Positions 38,954 to 47,540 of a DNA stretch of 64,000 nt are shown in pieces. Position 1 is the first letter of the stretch. Every line of letters starts with the position of its first letter. Location of the stretch: contig NZ_MWQN01000001.1 of NCBI RefSeq assembly GCF_002024165.1, positions 5,890,001 to 5,954,000 on the forward strand. Direction: 5' to 3'. The position numbers and the translations under genes were made by a program. Under the pieces are notes generated by a model that saw only the letters and a list, made by a program, of their open reading frames with translations, did no database searches and was not told the origin of the DNA. The stretch comes from Embleya scabrispora. GTDB lineage: Bacteria > Actinomycetota > Actinomycetes > Streptomycetales > Streptomycetaceae.

Positions 38954-41335
38954 TTACGCGCGTGCCGAGGCCGACCGACCCAGCAGTACCCACAGCAGGA
39001 ACGGGCCGCCCAGCACCGTGGTCACCACGCCGACCGGAATCTCCGCGCCGTCCAGGACGATTCGGCCCAGCATGTCGGCCAGCACGATCAGGATCGCGCC
39101 GACCAGCATCGAGCCGAGGACGGGCACCCGCAGCGGCCCGGTCAACCGTCCGGCGATCACCGGCGCGGCCAGCGCCACGAAGCCCACCGGCCCGCAGATC
39201 CCGACCGCCAGACCCGCCAGGCAGACCGCCGCGACCAGGCAGACCAGCCGGATCCGGCCGGGATCCAGGCCGAGCGAGGAGGCGGTGGAGTCGTCGAAGC
39301 GCAACACGTCCAGCTTGCGCCCGAGCGCGAGGGCGAGCGGGACCAGTACGGCGAGCCCGATCAGTACCGGCCATGCCACGCTGTAGCCGCGCCCGTTCAG
39401 GCTGCCCGAACTCCATACGTACAGCGCGCTCGCCGAGTTGAGCGAGCGCCGGGCGAGCACCACCTGGGTGATCGCGGACGCCAGCGCGGACAACGCCAGG
39501 CCGACCACCAGAACCCGATAGCCGCGTTGGCCCAGGCCGCCGGCGACCGCGGTGACCACCACGGCGGCGACGAGCGCGCCGATCGGTCCGGCCCACCACG
39601 CACCGAACGAGCCGCTCGCGCTGAAGCTGACCGAGATCAGGACGGCGGCGGTGGCGCCGTCGTTGACGCCGAGCAACTCCGGGGTGGCGAGCCGGTTTCG
39701 GGCCAGTGTCTGGGTCAGGCAGCCCGCGACGCCCAGGGCGGCGCCCGCCGCCGCGCCGGCCACGATCCGACCCAGGCGGAACTCGCGGACCAGCAGCACG
39801 TCGAAGTGGTCGCCCCGGCCGAGGATCGCGTCGAACGTGCGGACCAGGCCCAGTTCGCGCTGGCCGGAGTACACCGACACCACGATCGCCGCGGCCAGCG
39901 CGACCGCGAGCAGCGTCGTGGCCAGCACCGCCCGACCGGGCAACAGCAGGGAGAACCGACCCCGGCGCACCACCAGATGCTCGGGCAACCGGCGCACGCG
40001 CCGCACGAGCGCCGCCGAACGCGCGGCCTCGTCCGCACGCGCCGCCTCGCACTCGGGCGCATCCTCGCCCGCTCGCGCATCCGCGCCCGCACGCGCCACC
40101 CCGGCGCCCCCGCCCGCGCCCCCGCGCCCGATCCCGAGCAGGCGCCGCACCCGAGCCGCCCCGCCGACCCCCCCGCCCGACGCCGACGTCGGCTCCGGCG
40201 CGTCCGTCAGCCCCAGCGCGCCCAGCCGCCGCGACCGCACCACGCCGATCAACAGCGGCGCGCCGATCAGCGCCACGATCACCGAGACCGGCGCCTCGAA
40301 CGGCCGGGCCACCACCCGGGCCGCGACGTCGGCGGCGGTCAGTACGGCCGCGCCGATCAGCGCGGAGAAGCACAGTTGGGCGAGGATGCGCGGGCCGGCC
40401 AGGGTCCGGGCGAGGAAACCGGCGAGCAGACCGAGGAAGGAGATCGGGCCGACCAGGGCCACCGACGACGCGGTGAGCAGCGTCACCGACACCGCGACCA
40501 GGGCCCGGGTCAGCGCCGGGCGATGGCCGAGCCCGCGCGCCAGGTCGTCGCCCAGGACCAGTGCCGACAACGACCGCGAGACCAGTACGGCGAGCACGAA
40601 CCCGCCGGCGAGCACCGGCGCGAGGCTGCCGAGCGAGTCGAAGCCCTGGATGCCGGCCAGCGAACCGAGGATCCAGAAGCGGAAGTTGTCGTACGCCTCG
40701 GTGGAGTTGACGATCAGGATGTTGGTGATCCCGCCGAAGGTGGCGCTCAGCGCGGCGCCCGCGAGCACCAGCCGCATCGGCGAACCGCCGCCGCGTCGGG
40801 CGGAGATGGCCAGGACCAGCAGCCCGGCCACGGCGGCGCCGGCGAACGCCCAGACCAGATAGCCGTATCCGGTCTGCACGCCGACCAGGGTGATGCCGAG
40901 CACGACGCCGAGCGAGGCCCCCGCGTTGACCCCGAGCAGGCCGGTCTCGGCGAGCGGGTTGCGGGTGACGGTCTGCAACAGACAGCCCGCCGTGCCCAAC
41001 GCGGCGCCGGTGAGCAACGCGGTGAGCGTGCGCGGCAGCCGCAGATCGCGAATGACCAGGGTCAGATGACTGTCGGAGCGGGCGCCGTGCCGGTTGAATA
41101 TGTAGTCGAAGGCGCCGCCGACACCGACCTCGCCGGCGCCCACCGAAAGCGAGATCCCGGTCAGCACCACCACCGTCGCGGTCAGCGCGATCGCGGCGAT
41201 CAGGACCGTACGCCGACCGGCCGCGCGCCCCGAGGGGTCGTCGCGGCGATCGTCCGAGTGCGCCCCGGGCGTGGCGTCGGTGGACAAGCTCGGCGGGCCA
41301 CCCAGGTTTTGCAGAATCGGCTGATGCACAGTCAT
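38954..41335 (-). CDS. fused double permease of a ferric-siderophore ABC importer (FhuB-like, two FecCD units)
   Basis: A 793-residue membrane protein made of two complete FecCD permeases in one chain. The first half (about 45-385) has LLQTVTRNPLAETGLLGVNAGAS and VGPISFLGLLAGFLAR; the second (about 470-790) repeats this as LTQTLARNRLATPELLGVNDGA and CGPVGFVALAAPVIAG. Each half has about ten helices. They are joined by a Gly/Ala- and charge-rich linker (about 390-465). Separate FepD and FepG subunits are more common; FhuB is the known fused example. It would import the ferric catecholate with the lipoprotein at 10009 and an ATPase not in this window. The ATG at 41333-41335 touches the iron box, with a TAGGTT -10-like hexamer 12 bases upstream, so the mRNA may be leaderless. 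Confidence 0.9.
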   Translation of the reverse strand: MTVHQPILQNLGGPPSLSTDATPGAHSDDRRDDPSGRAAGRRTVLIAAIALTATVVVLTGISLSVGAGEVGVGGAFDYIFNRHGARSDSHLTLVIRDLRLPRTLTALLTGAALGTAGCLLQTVTRNPLAETGLLGVNAGASLGVVLGITLVGVQTGYGYLVWAFAGAAVAGLLVLAISARRGGGSPMRLVLAGAALSATFGGITNILIVNSTEAYDNFRFWILGSLAGIQGFDSLGSLAPVLAGGFVLAVLVSRSLSALVLGDDLARGLGHRPALTRALVAVSVTLLTASSVALVGPISFLGLLAGFLARTLAGPRILAQLCFSALIGAAVLTAADVAARVVARPFEAPVSVIVALIGAPLLIGVVRSRRLGALGLTDAPEPTSASGGGVGGAARVRRLLGIGRGGAGGGAGVARAGADARAGEDAPECEAARADEAARSAALVRRVRRLPEHLVVRRGRFSLLLPGRAVLATTLLAVALAAAIVVSVYSGQRELGLVRTFDAILGRGDHFDVLLVREFRLGRIVAGAAAGAALGVAGCLTQTLARNRLATPELLGVNDGATAAVLISVSFSASGSFGAWWAGPIGALVAAVVVTAVAGGLGQRGYRVLVVGLALSALASAITQVVLARRSLNSASALYVWSSGSLNGRGYSVAWPVLIGLAVLVPLALALGRKLDVLRFDDSTASSLGLDPGRIRLVCLVAAVCLAGLAVGICGPVGFVALAAPVIAGRLTGPLRVPVLGSMLVGAILIVLADMLGRIVLDGAEIPVGVVTTVLGGPFLLWVLLGRSASARA

Positions 41336-41353
41336 AAAGTGAGGCTAACCTAA
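41335..41353. promoter_or_regulatory. IdeR/DmdR1-type iron box at the permease start codon
   Basis: The 19 bases match 16 of 19 consensus positions, with AGGCTAACCTAA intact. The box abuts the start codon of the permease on the minus strand, so repressor would cover the -10 element and transcription start. Confidence 0.85.
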
Positions 41354-41437
41354 CCACCGAGCACCCTTGGAAGGCCGCATCACGCCGACTTCGAGCCCGC
41401 GTCGAAGGCCTCGCCGGGATCGACCATGAGATCGATA

Positions 41438-41456
41438 TTAGGTTAGGCTAACCTAA
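41438..41456. promoter_or_regulatory. perfect 19-base IdeR/DmdR1 iron box before dhbA
   Basis: TTAGGTTAGGCTAACCTAA is an exact match to the consensus and a perfect palindrome around the central G. It ends 39 bases before the chosen dhbA start. With the box at 41335 it brackets an 84-base divergent promoter region. Confidence 0.95.
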
Positions 41457-41495
41457 ATCCCGATCAACGGGGTTGTGCTTGCCAAGGGGAGTTTC

Positions 41496-42275
41496 GTGCA
41501 CCCATCAGACCTCGCCGGTCGCGTCGCGGTGGTCACCGGCGCCGCGCAGGGCATCGGTGCCGCCGTCGTCCGGGCCCTCGTCGACCACGGCGCGACCGTT
41601 GCCGCCACCGACCGCAATCCGACCGGCGTCGAAAACCTGATGGCCGACGACGGCACCGACGCGGTGATCGCCTACCCGCTCGATGTCACCGACGCCTCGG
41701 CGGTCGACACCACCCTCGCCGCGATCGAGCGCCGGCTCGGACCGATCGACATCCTGGTCAACGTGGCCGGTGTGCTGCACGTCTCGCCGGTGGCCGAACT
41801 CACCGACCGGGACTGGGCCGACACCTTCGCCGTCAACACCACCGGGGTGTTCCACACCGGCCGGGCGGTGGCCGGACCGATGGCCGCGCGCGGGCGCGGC
41901 AGCATCGTCACCGTCGGCTCCAACGCGGCCGGCATCCCGCGCACCGGGATGGCGGCCTACGCGGCCTCCAAGGCCGCCGCCACGATGTTCACGATGTGTC
42001 TGGGACTGGAGCTGGCACGCAGCGGTGTGCGCTGTAACGTGGTCTCGCCGGGTTCCACCGACACCCCGATGCAACGCGCCCTGTGGACCGACCCCGAGGC
42101 GCCGAAGCGGGTGCTCGACGGCGACCCGGCGACGTGGCGCACCGGGATTCCGCTCGGCCGGATCGCGGACCCCGCCGACATCGCCGAGGCGGTCGTGTTC
42201 CTGGCCTCGGACCGAGCTCGGCAGATCACCATGCACAACATGTACGTCGACGGCGGCGCCACGCTGCACGTGTGA
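41496..42275 (+). CDS. dhbA: 2,3-dihydro-2,3-dihydroxybenzoate dehydrogenase
   Basis: A 259-residue short-chain dehydrogenase that oxidises 2,3-dihydro-DHB to 2,3-dihydroxybenzoate with NAD, the last step of catechol acid synthesis. The cofactor motif is [13 protein letters not shown] near residue 15, NVAG follows near 90, and the catalytic set is visible in [26 protein letters not shown] (Ser, Tyr, Lys). Length matches EntA/DhbA (about 250-260). The GTG at 41496 was chosen because AAGGGGAG precedes it, with short spacing; a GTG at 41475 lacks a good site. It is the first gene of the iron-controlled dhbA-C-E-B operon, directly after the perfect iron box; a gap of about 250 bases precedes dhbC. 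Confidence 0.92.
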   Translation: MHPSDLAGRVAVVTGAAQGIGAAVVRALVDHGATVAATDRNPTGVENLMADDGTDAVIAYPLDVTDASAVDTTLAAIERRLGPIDILVNVAGVLHVSPVAELTDRDWADTFAVNTTGVFHTGRAVAGPMAARGRGSIVTVGSNAAGIPRTGMAAYAASKAAATMFTMCLGLELARSGVRCNVVSPGSTDTPMQRALWTDPEAPKRVLDGDPATWRTGIPLGRIADPADIAEAVVFLASDRARQITMHNMYVDGGATLHV

Positions 42276-42523
42276 CGAACAGGCGCCCCTCGTATGGGAC
42301 TTCGACCACGAGCCGCCCGGCGGATCGGACCATGCACCCTGCACCCCCGCGCAACGCAAGGCAACGCACCGCGCGCGCGGCGACCGGAACCGCAGACCGT
42401 GGAAGCGGACCGCAGCGCATCCGTTCGACGTGCCCCACTCGCCCGGCCCACCGGCCGACCGGCCGGTCGTCGGTGCCGCACGGACTCCGCACCACCCCGT
42501 CGGAGAATCAAAGGAGCCTCAAG

Positions 42524-43711
42524 GTGACCACCCCAGAAGCCACCGGCCTGGCCACAGTGGGCGCGGCGACCGCGCTGCTGGAGGCGTATCGTCCGGGCGA
42601 CACACGCTTCTTCGCGTCCCCCACCCGCACCCTGCTCGCGCACGGCACACAGGCCGAAGTCGCGCACGACGCGCGCCCGTTGCCGACACGCGTGGCCGCG
42701 ACACTGGCCGACGCGAGCCCGGTCGGCGGCCGGCCCCCGATCGTGCTGGGCGCGGTGCCGTTCGACCAGAGCGCACCCGCCGCGCTCGTGGTGCCCGGCA
42801 CGATCGACTGGGGGCCGCCGCTGTCCGCCGACCCGCTGATCGCACTGCCCGCCCCCGCGCCGCCGCCGACCGACTGGGACATCCGTCCGGTACCCGCGCC
42901 GGAGGCCTACCGCGCGGGCGTCGCCGAAGCCGTGCGGCGCATGCGCGCCGGGGCGTTCGACAAGGTCGTGCTCGCCCGCACCCTGGAACTGCACGCGGCC
43001 GATCCGCCGGACATACCCGTCCTGTTGCAGCGCCTGGCCCGCCGCGACCCGCAGGGGTACACCTTCGCGGTCCCGGGCACCCGGCCCGACCACACCCTGA
43101 TCGGCGCCAGCCCCGAACTGCTCGTCTCCCGACGCGGGGACCGTGTGGTCGCCAACCCGCTCGCCGGATCCGCCAAGCGCAGCACCGACCTGGCCGAGGA
43201 CGTACGCCGCGCGATGGCCCTGCTCGAATCCGAGAAGGACCTGCACGAACACGCCGTCGTGGTGGCGGCCGTGCGGGACGCGCTCGCCCCGCACTGCGCC
43301 ACGCTGGAGATCCCCGAACGGCCGACCCTGGTCTGCACCGCCGCGATGTGGCACCTGTCCACCACCGTCACCGGCACCGTGCACCCGGAAAGACGGGCCT
43401 CCGCCCTGGAGTTGGCCTGCGCACTGCACCCGACGCCGGCCGTCTGCGGCACCCCGACGACCACCGCGCGGCAGACCATAGCCGACCTCGAACCCTTCGA
43501 CCGGGGCCTGTACACCGGCATGGTCGGCTGGGGCGACGCGGACGGCGACGGCGAATGGGTGGTCACCATCCGCTGCGCCGAGGCGGCGAGCGACGTACTG
43601 CGCCTGTACGCCGGTGCCGGCATCGTCGCGGACTCCTCCCCGGACGCGGAAACCGCGGAGACCGAGGCCAAGTTCCGCACGTTCCTGCACGCCGTGGCGG
43701 GTGAGCGATGA
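42524..43711 (+). CDS. dhbC: isochorismate synthase
   Basis: A 395-residue chorismate-binding enzyme that turns chorismate into isochorismate, the entry step to DHB. Family motifs are [54 protein letters not shown] and a C-terminal [25 protein letters not shown] with the metal-binding Glu nearby. The GTG at 42524 follows AAAGGAG at good spacing. Its stop overlaps the dhbE start as ATGA, so the two are translationally coupled. The 247 bases before it contain no recognisable gene. The size equals EntC/DhbC, and the siderophore context rules out menaquinone or salicylate synthesis as the main role. Confidence 0.93.
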   Translation: MTTPEATGLATVGAATALLEAYRPGDTRFFASPTRTLLAHGTQAEVAHDARPLPTRVAATLADASPVGGRPPIVLGAVPFDQSAPAALVVPGTIDWGPPLSADPLIALPAPAPPPTDWDIRPVPAPEAYRAGVAEAVRRMRAGAFDKVVLARTLELHAADPPDIPVLLQRLARRDPQGYTFAVPGTRPDHTLIGASPELLVSRRGDRVVANPLAGSAKRSTDLAEDVRRAMALLESEKDLHEHAVVVAAVRDALAPHCATLEIPERPTLVCTAAMWHLSTTVTGTVHPERRASALELACALHPTPAVCGTPTTTARQTIADLEPFDRGLYTGMVGWGDADGDGEWVVTIRCAEAASDVLRLYAGAGIVADSSPDAETAETEAKFRTFLHAVAGER

Positions 43712-45375
43712 GCACCCCGAGCACGCCGACCACGGCGAGCACTCCGAACCCCGGTTCGGCCGCGCCGACTTGGCCCGCCGAGTTCGCCGAGCGCTACCGC
43801 GCGGCCGGCTGGTGGCGCGGCGAGACCTTCGGCGGCGTCCTGCGCGACCGCGCCGCCGCGCACCCGGACCGGGTCGCCATCGTGGACGGCGAACGCCACT
43901 GGACCTACCGCGACCTGGACGAGCGAGCCGACCGCGTCGCCGCCGGACTGCTCGCGCTCGGCGTCGTCAAGGGCGATCGGGTCGTGGTGCAACTGCCCAA
44001 CGTGGCCGAGTTCTTCGCCGTGATCTTCGCCCTGTTCCGGATCGGCGCCCTGCCGGTGTTCGCGCTGCCCGCGCACCGCCGGACCGAGATCGGCCACTTC
44101 TGCGCGTTCAGCGAGGCCGTCGCCTACGTGATCCCCGACGTGTCCGACGGCTTCGACCACCGCGCCCTGGCGACCGAGGTGCAGGAGGCCACGCCCACGC
44201 TCCGGCACGTCCTGGTGGTCGGCGACCCGGGCGAACACACCGCGCTGGTCGACATCGAGCGCGACCCGGTCGAGATCACCGACCCGCCGGCCCCGGGCGA
44301 TCTCGCCTTCCTGCAACTGTCCGGGGGAAGTACGGGCGTGCCCAAGCTGATCCCGCGCACCCACGACGACTACATCTACTCGCTGCGCGGCTCCAACGAG
44401 ATCTGCGCGGTGGACGCGGACAGCGTGTACCTGTGCGCGCTGCCGGCCGCCCACAATTTCCCGCTCAGCTCGCCCGGCACACTCGGCGCGCTCTACGCGG
44501 GCGCACGCGTGGTGTTGTGCCCCAAGCCCACCCCCGACGTCGCCTTCGCGCTGATCGAACGCGAACGGGTGACCATCACCGGCGTGGTGCCGCCGCTCGC
44601 CCTCGCCTGGACCGAGGCCGCCGAGCGCGGCGGCCACGACCTGGGCAGCCTGCGCGTACTCCTGGTCGGCGGGGCCAAGTTCAGCGAGGAGGCGGCCCGC
44701 CGGGTCACCCCGACCCTCGGCTGCACCCTGCAGCAGGTGTTCGGGATGGCCGAGGGCCTGGTCAACTACACCCGCCTGGACGACCCCGACGAGGTGATCG
44801 TCACCTCGCAGGGCCGGCCGATCTCCCCGGACGACGAGATCCGCGTCGTCGACGACGCCGACGTCCCGGTCCCCGACGGCGAGACCGGACACCTGCTCAC
44901 GCGCGGCCCCTACACCATCCGCGGCTACTGGAACGCGCCCGAGCACAACGCGAGATCGTTCACCGAGGACGGCTTCTACCGCACCGGCGACGTGGTCCGC
45001 AGGCTCCCCTCCGGCCACCTCGTGGTGGAGGGCCGGGCCAAGGATCAGATCAACCGGGGCGGCGAGAAGGTGGCGGCGGAGGAGGTGGAGAACCACATCC
45101 TGGCCCACCCGTCCGTACACGACGCGGCCGTGGTCGCCGTACCGGACGCCTACCTGGGCGAACGCACCTGCGCGTACGTGATCCTGCGCGCCGGCGCCGA
45201 ACCGCTCAAGCCCGTGGCCATCCGCCGCTTCGTCCGCGAGCGCGGCCTGGCCGGCTACAAGGTGCCCGACCACGTCGAGTTCGTCGAGACGTTCCCCTAT
45301 ACCGGCGTCGGCAAGGTCAGCAAGAAGGACCTGCGCGCGGCGATCGCGGCCGGACTGGCCACCCGGGCCGGCTGA
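43708..45375 (+). CDS. dhbE: 2,3-dihydroxybenzoate-AMP ligase
   Basis: A 555-residue stand-alone adenylation enzyme that activates DHB with ATP and loads it onto the phosphopantetheine arm of the aryl carrier protein. The nucleotide motif is [16 protein letters not shown], followed by HNFPLSSPG in the aryl-acid pocket region (the Asn replaces the Asp that holds the amino group in amino-acid A-domains), then [32 protein letters not shown] and the lysine-bearing end [11 protein letters not shown]. Salicylate and DHB ligases look alike, but the neighbouring dhbA, dhbB and dhbC settle on DHB. The start overlaps the dhbC stop by four bases. Confidence 0.93.
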   Translation: MSTPSTPTTASTPNPGSAAPTWPAEFAERYRAAGWWRGETFGGVLRDRAAAHPDRVAIVDGERHWTYRDLDERADRVAAGLLALGVVKGDRVVVQLPNVAEFFAVIFALFRIGALPVFALPAHRRTEIGHFCAFSEAVAYVIPDVSDGFDHRALATEVQEATPTLRHVLVVGDPGEHTALVDIERDPVEITDPPAPGDLAFLQLSGGSTGVPKLIPRTHDDYIYSLRGSNEICAVDADSVYLCALPAAHNFPLSSPGTLGALYAGARVVLCPKPTPDVAFALIERERVTITGVVPPLALAWTEAAERGGHDLGSLRVLLVGGAKFSEEAARRVTPTLGCTLQQVFGMAEGLVNYTRLDDPDEVIVTSQGRPISPDDEIRVVDDADVPVPDGETGHLLTRGPYTIRGYWNAPEHNARSFTEDGFYRTGDVVRRLPSGHLVVEGRAKDQINRGGEKVAAEEVENHILAHPSVHDAAVVAVPDAYLGERTCAYVILRAGAEPLKPVAIRRFVRERGLAGYKVPDHVEFVETFPYTGVGKVSKKDLRAAIAAGLATRAG

Positions 45376-45424
45376 GACCCCCCGTCCACCCCCATCACCC
45401 ACCTCCCGAAGGACCGCCTCCCCG

Positions 45425-46057
45425 ATGGCCCTGCCCAAGATCGCCCCCTACCCCATGCCGACCTCGGCCGACCTGCCGACGAATCGGGTGGACTGGACCG
45501 TGGACCCCACCCGCGCCGCGCTCCTCGTGCACGACCTCCAGAACTACTTCCTGTCCGCGTTCACCCCGAACGCGTCGCCGATCACCGAACTGCTCGCCAA
45601 CGTCGCCCGCCTCAAGGACGACTGCGACCGACTCGGCGTACCCGTGGTCTACTCCGCGCAGCCCGGCGGTCAAACGGCCGAACAGCGCGGCCTGCAACAG
45701 GACTTCTGGGGACCCGGCCTGCCCGACGACCTGCACGCGGCGGCCGTCGCCGCACCGGTCGCGCCCGGCCCCGCCGACACCGTGCTGACCAAGTGGAAGT
45801 ACAGCGCCTTCGTCCGCACCGAGTTGCGCCGCTGGATGCGCGACCTGCAACGCGACCAACTGATCATCGTCGGGGTGTACGCGCACATCGGCGTGACCAC
45901 CACCGCGTGCGACGCGTGGATGCAGGACATCCAGACGTTCGTGGTGGCCGACGCGGTGGCCGACTTCACCTCGGACAACCACCGCATGGCCCTGTCCTGG
46001 GCCGCCGCGAACTGCGCGGTGGTCACCGATACCGAATCACTCTTCGCGGGAAAGTAG
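45425..46057 (+). CDS. dhbB: isochorismatase without the carrier domain
   Basis: A 210-residue enzyme that splits pyruvate from isochorismate to give 2,3-dihydro-DHB. The catalytic Asp is in [14 protein letters not shown], the Lys in LTKWKYSAF, and the site usually carrying Cys reads [16 protein letters not shown], with Val where EntB-type enzymes often have Cys or similar. EntB and DhbB are about 285-310 residues because they carry a C-terminal aryl carrier domain; here the chain stops after the hydrolase domain, and the carrier is the separate gene that starts seven bases later. The ATG at 45425 has GAAGGA upstream. It is co-transcribed with dhbE, 49 bases away. Confidence 0.92.
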   Translation: MALPKIAPYPMPTSADLPTNRVDWTVDPTRAALLVHDLQNYFLSAFTPNASPITELLANVARLKDDCDRLGVPVVYSAQPGGQTAEQRGLQQDFWGPGLPDDLHAAAVAAPVAPGPADTVLTKWKYSAFVRTELRRWMRDLQRDQLIIVGVYAHIGVTTTACDAWMQDIQTFVVADAVADFTSDNHRMALSWAAANCAVVTDTESLFAGK

Positions 46058-46064
46058 ACCGGAC

Positions 46065-46295
46065 ATGGCCCTGACCCTCGAACTGATCCGCACCGATGTG
46101 GCCGACATCCTCGGCGAGGACCCGGCGGACATCCCCGACGACGAGAACCTGGTCGACTACGGCCTGGACTCGGTCCGGGTGATGGCGCTGGTCGAGCGCT
46201 GGACCCGCGACCACGGGGTGAGCGTGGACTTCGCCGACCTGGCGGAGCGGCCGACACTGGAGGGGTGGTCGCAACTGCTCGCGCCGAGGCCGTAG
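46065..46295 (+). CDS. stand-alone aryl carrier protein (ArCP)
   Basis: A 76-residue carrier protein of four helices. The phosphopantetheine attachment Ser is in the motif LVDYGLDSVRVMAL near residue 36; the DSVR form matches the ArCP domain of EntB rather than a peptidyl carrier. It would hold DHB loaded by DhbE and hand it to the first condensation domain of the NRPS, 25 kb away. It starts seven bases after the dhbB stop, with GGAAAG as ribosome site. Its last residues (SQLLAPRP) end without an extension. In EntB and DhbB this domain is fused to the isochorismatase; the separate form is less usual. Confidence 0.9.
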   Translation: MALTLELIRTDVADILGEDPADIPDDENLVDYGLDSVRVMALVERWTRDHGVSVDFADLAERPTLEGWSQLLAPRP

Positions 46296-46304
46296 TCGCC
46301 AGGT

Positions 46305-47540
46305 TCACGGGTGGCGTGGATCCGGGGCGCACAGGGCGTGGTCGATCAGCGCCCTGGTCGCCGCGTCCACCCGTGCGCCGCCCGCCTCGTCGTTCGCGTC
46401 GACGCCGTTGCGCACCACCAGGACCGCGCGGCGCCCGTCGGCGGTGACGCCGTTCTCGCTGGAGAAGCCCAGGTCGTCGCCGCCGTGGTGCCAGTACCGG
46501 CCGCCGCAGCTCGACTCGGTGCTCTCCAGGCCCAGCCCGTAACCGCGTCCGGGCTCGTCGGGGATCGGGTGGGTGCGCCGCATCTCGGCCAACTCGGCGG
46601 GGCCGAGCAGCCGGCCGGACAACAACGCGACGAAGAACCGGTCGATGTCGCTCGGCGTGCCGTGGATGGCGCCCGACGCGTCGGCGACGGTGTGGTTGAG
46701 CACGGTCGTGTCGGTCGGGCGGGTGTCGCCCGCGAAGGTGTGCTGCGCCCGCGCGTGCGGCCGCGGCAGGTACGGATCGTCGCCCGGGACGCGGGTGTCC
46801 TGCAGGCCGAGGGGGCGGATGATCCGATCCTGTACCTCCTCGCCCCACGAGCGTCCGGTGACCTGCCGGATGATCAGGCCCACCAGCAGGTAGTTGGTGT
46901 TCGAGTACGCCCACGAACTCCCCGGCTCGAAGCGGCTCGGCAGGGTCAGCGCGGCGGCGACCAACTCCTCGGCCCGATAGTGCCGGAAGCGGTTCTCCCG
47001 GTAGCCGGACGCCGAGTACAGGGCGGGTACGGCGGCGGGCAGCGCGGTGTAGCCGGGAATGCCGCTGGTGTGTTGGAGCAGATGGCGCAGCGTGATGCGG
47101 CGGCCGTCGTTGCCGTTGGCGCGCACCACGCCCGGGAGCCAGGTCTCGATCGGGGCGTCGAGTCGCAGCCGGCCCTCGGCGACCAGTTGGAGGGCGACGG
47201 TGGCGACGAAGGTCTTGGTCGTACTGCCGGTGCGGTAGTGACCGTTCGGGGCCGGCGGCCGGCCGGTGTGCAGTTCGGCCTCGCCGCTGCGAGCGGTACG
47301 GACGGTGGCGGGGCCGCCGGGCGTCGGGCGAGCCGTGTAGTGCACGGTGACGCCGATCGCACCGGCCGCGTGGATCGCGTCGGTGTCGCGCTGGAGGCGG
47401 GAGGCCGGGGGAGGGTCGGCGGAGGAGTCGGCGCTCGCCGCCGCCGCGCCCGGGCCGGCCGTCGTCAGGGTCAGGGCGATGCCCAGGGCCAGGGCCGTCG
47501 GGCGTGGCAACCTGCCGCGGGTCCGGTTCGGCGCGGTCAT
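46305..47540 (-). CDS. exported class C-type serine hydrolase (beta-lactamase/D-Ala carboxypeptidase fold)
   Basis: A 411-residue protein with a signal peptide (PTALALGIALTLTTAGPGAAAA). The active-site set of the fold is present: SxxK in GSTTKTF, YxN in YSNTNY and a third box at YWHHGGDD. Members include D-alanyl-D-alanine carboxypeptidases and esterases; the preference is not visible here, and a role in resistance is not implied. Its ATG overlaps the stop of the upstream paralogue as ATGA, so the pair is co-translated. The two proteins share most motifs (for instance ERRL/EGRL after LQLVA and HTSG in both) and came from a tandem duplication, since well diverged. Confidence 0.85.
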   Translation of the reverse strand: MTAPNRTRGRLPRPTALALGIALTLTTAGPGAAAASADSSADPPPASRLQRDTDAIHAAGAIGVTVHYTARPTPGGPATVRTARSGEAELHTGRPPAPNGHYRTGSTTKTFVATVALQLVAEGRLRLDAPIETWLPGVVRANGNDGRRITLRHLLQHTSGIPGYTALPAAVPALYSASGYRENRFRHYRAEELVAAALTLPSRFEPGSSWAYSNTNYLLVGLIIRQVTGRSWGEEVQDRIIRPLGLQDTRVPGDDPYLPRPHARAQHTFAGDTRPTDTTVLNHTVADASGAIHGTPSDIDRFFVALLSGRLLGPAELAEMRRTHPIPDEPGRGYGLGLESTESSCGGRYWHHGGDDLGFSSENGVTADGRRAVLVVRNGVDANDEAGGARVDAATRALIDHALCAPDPRHP

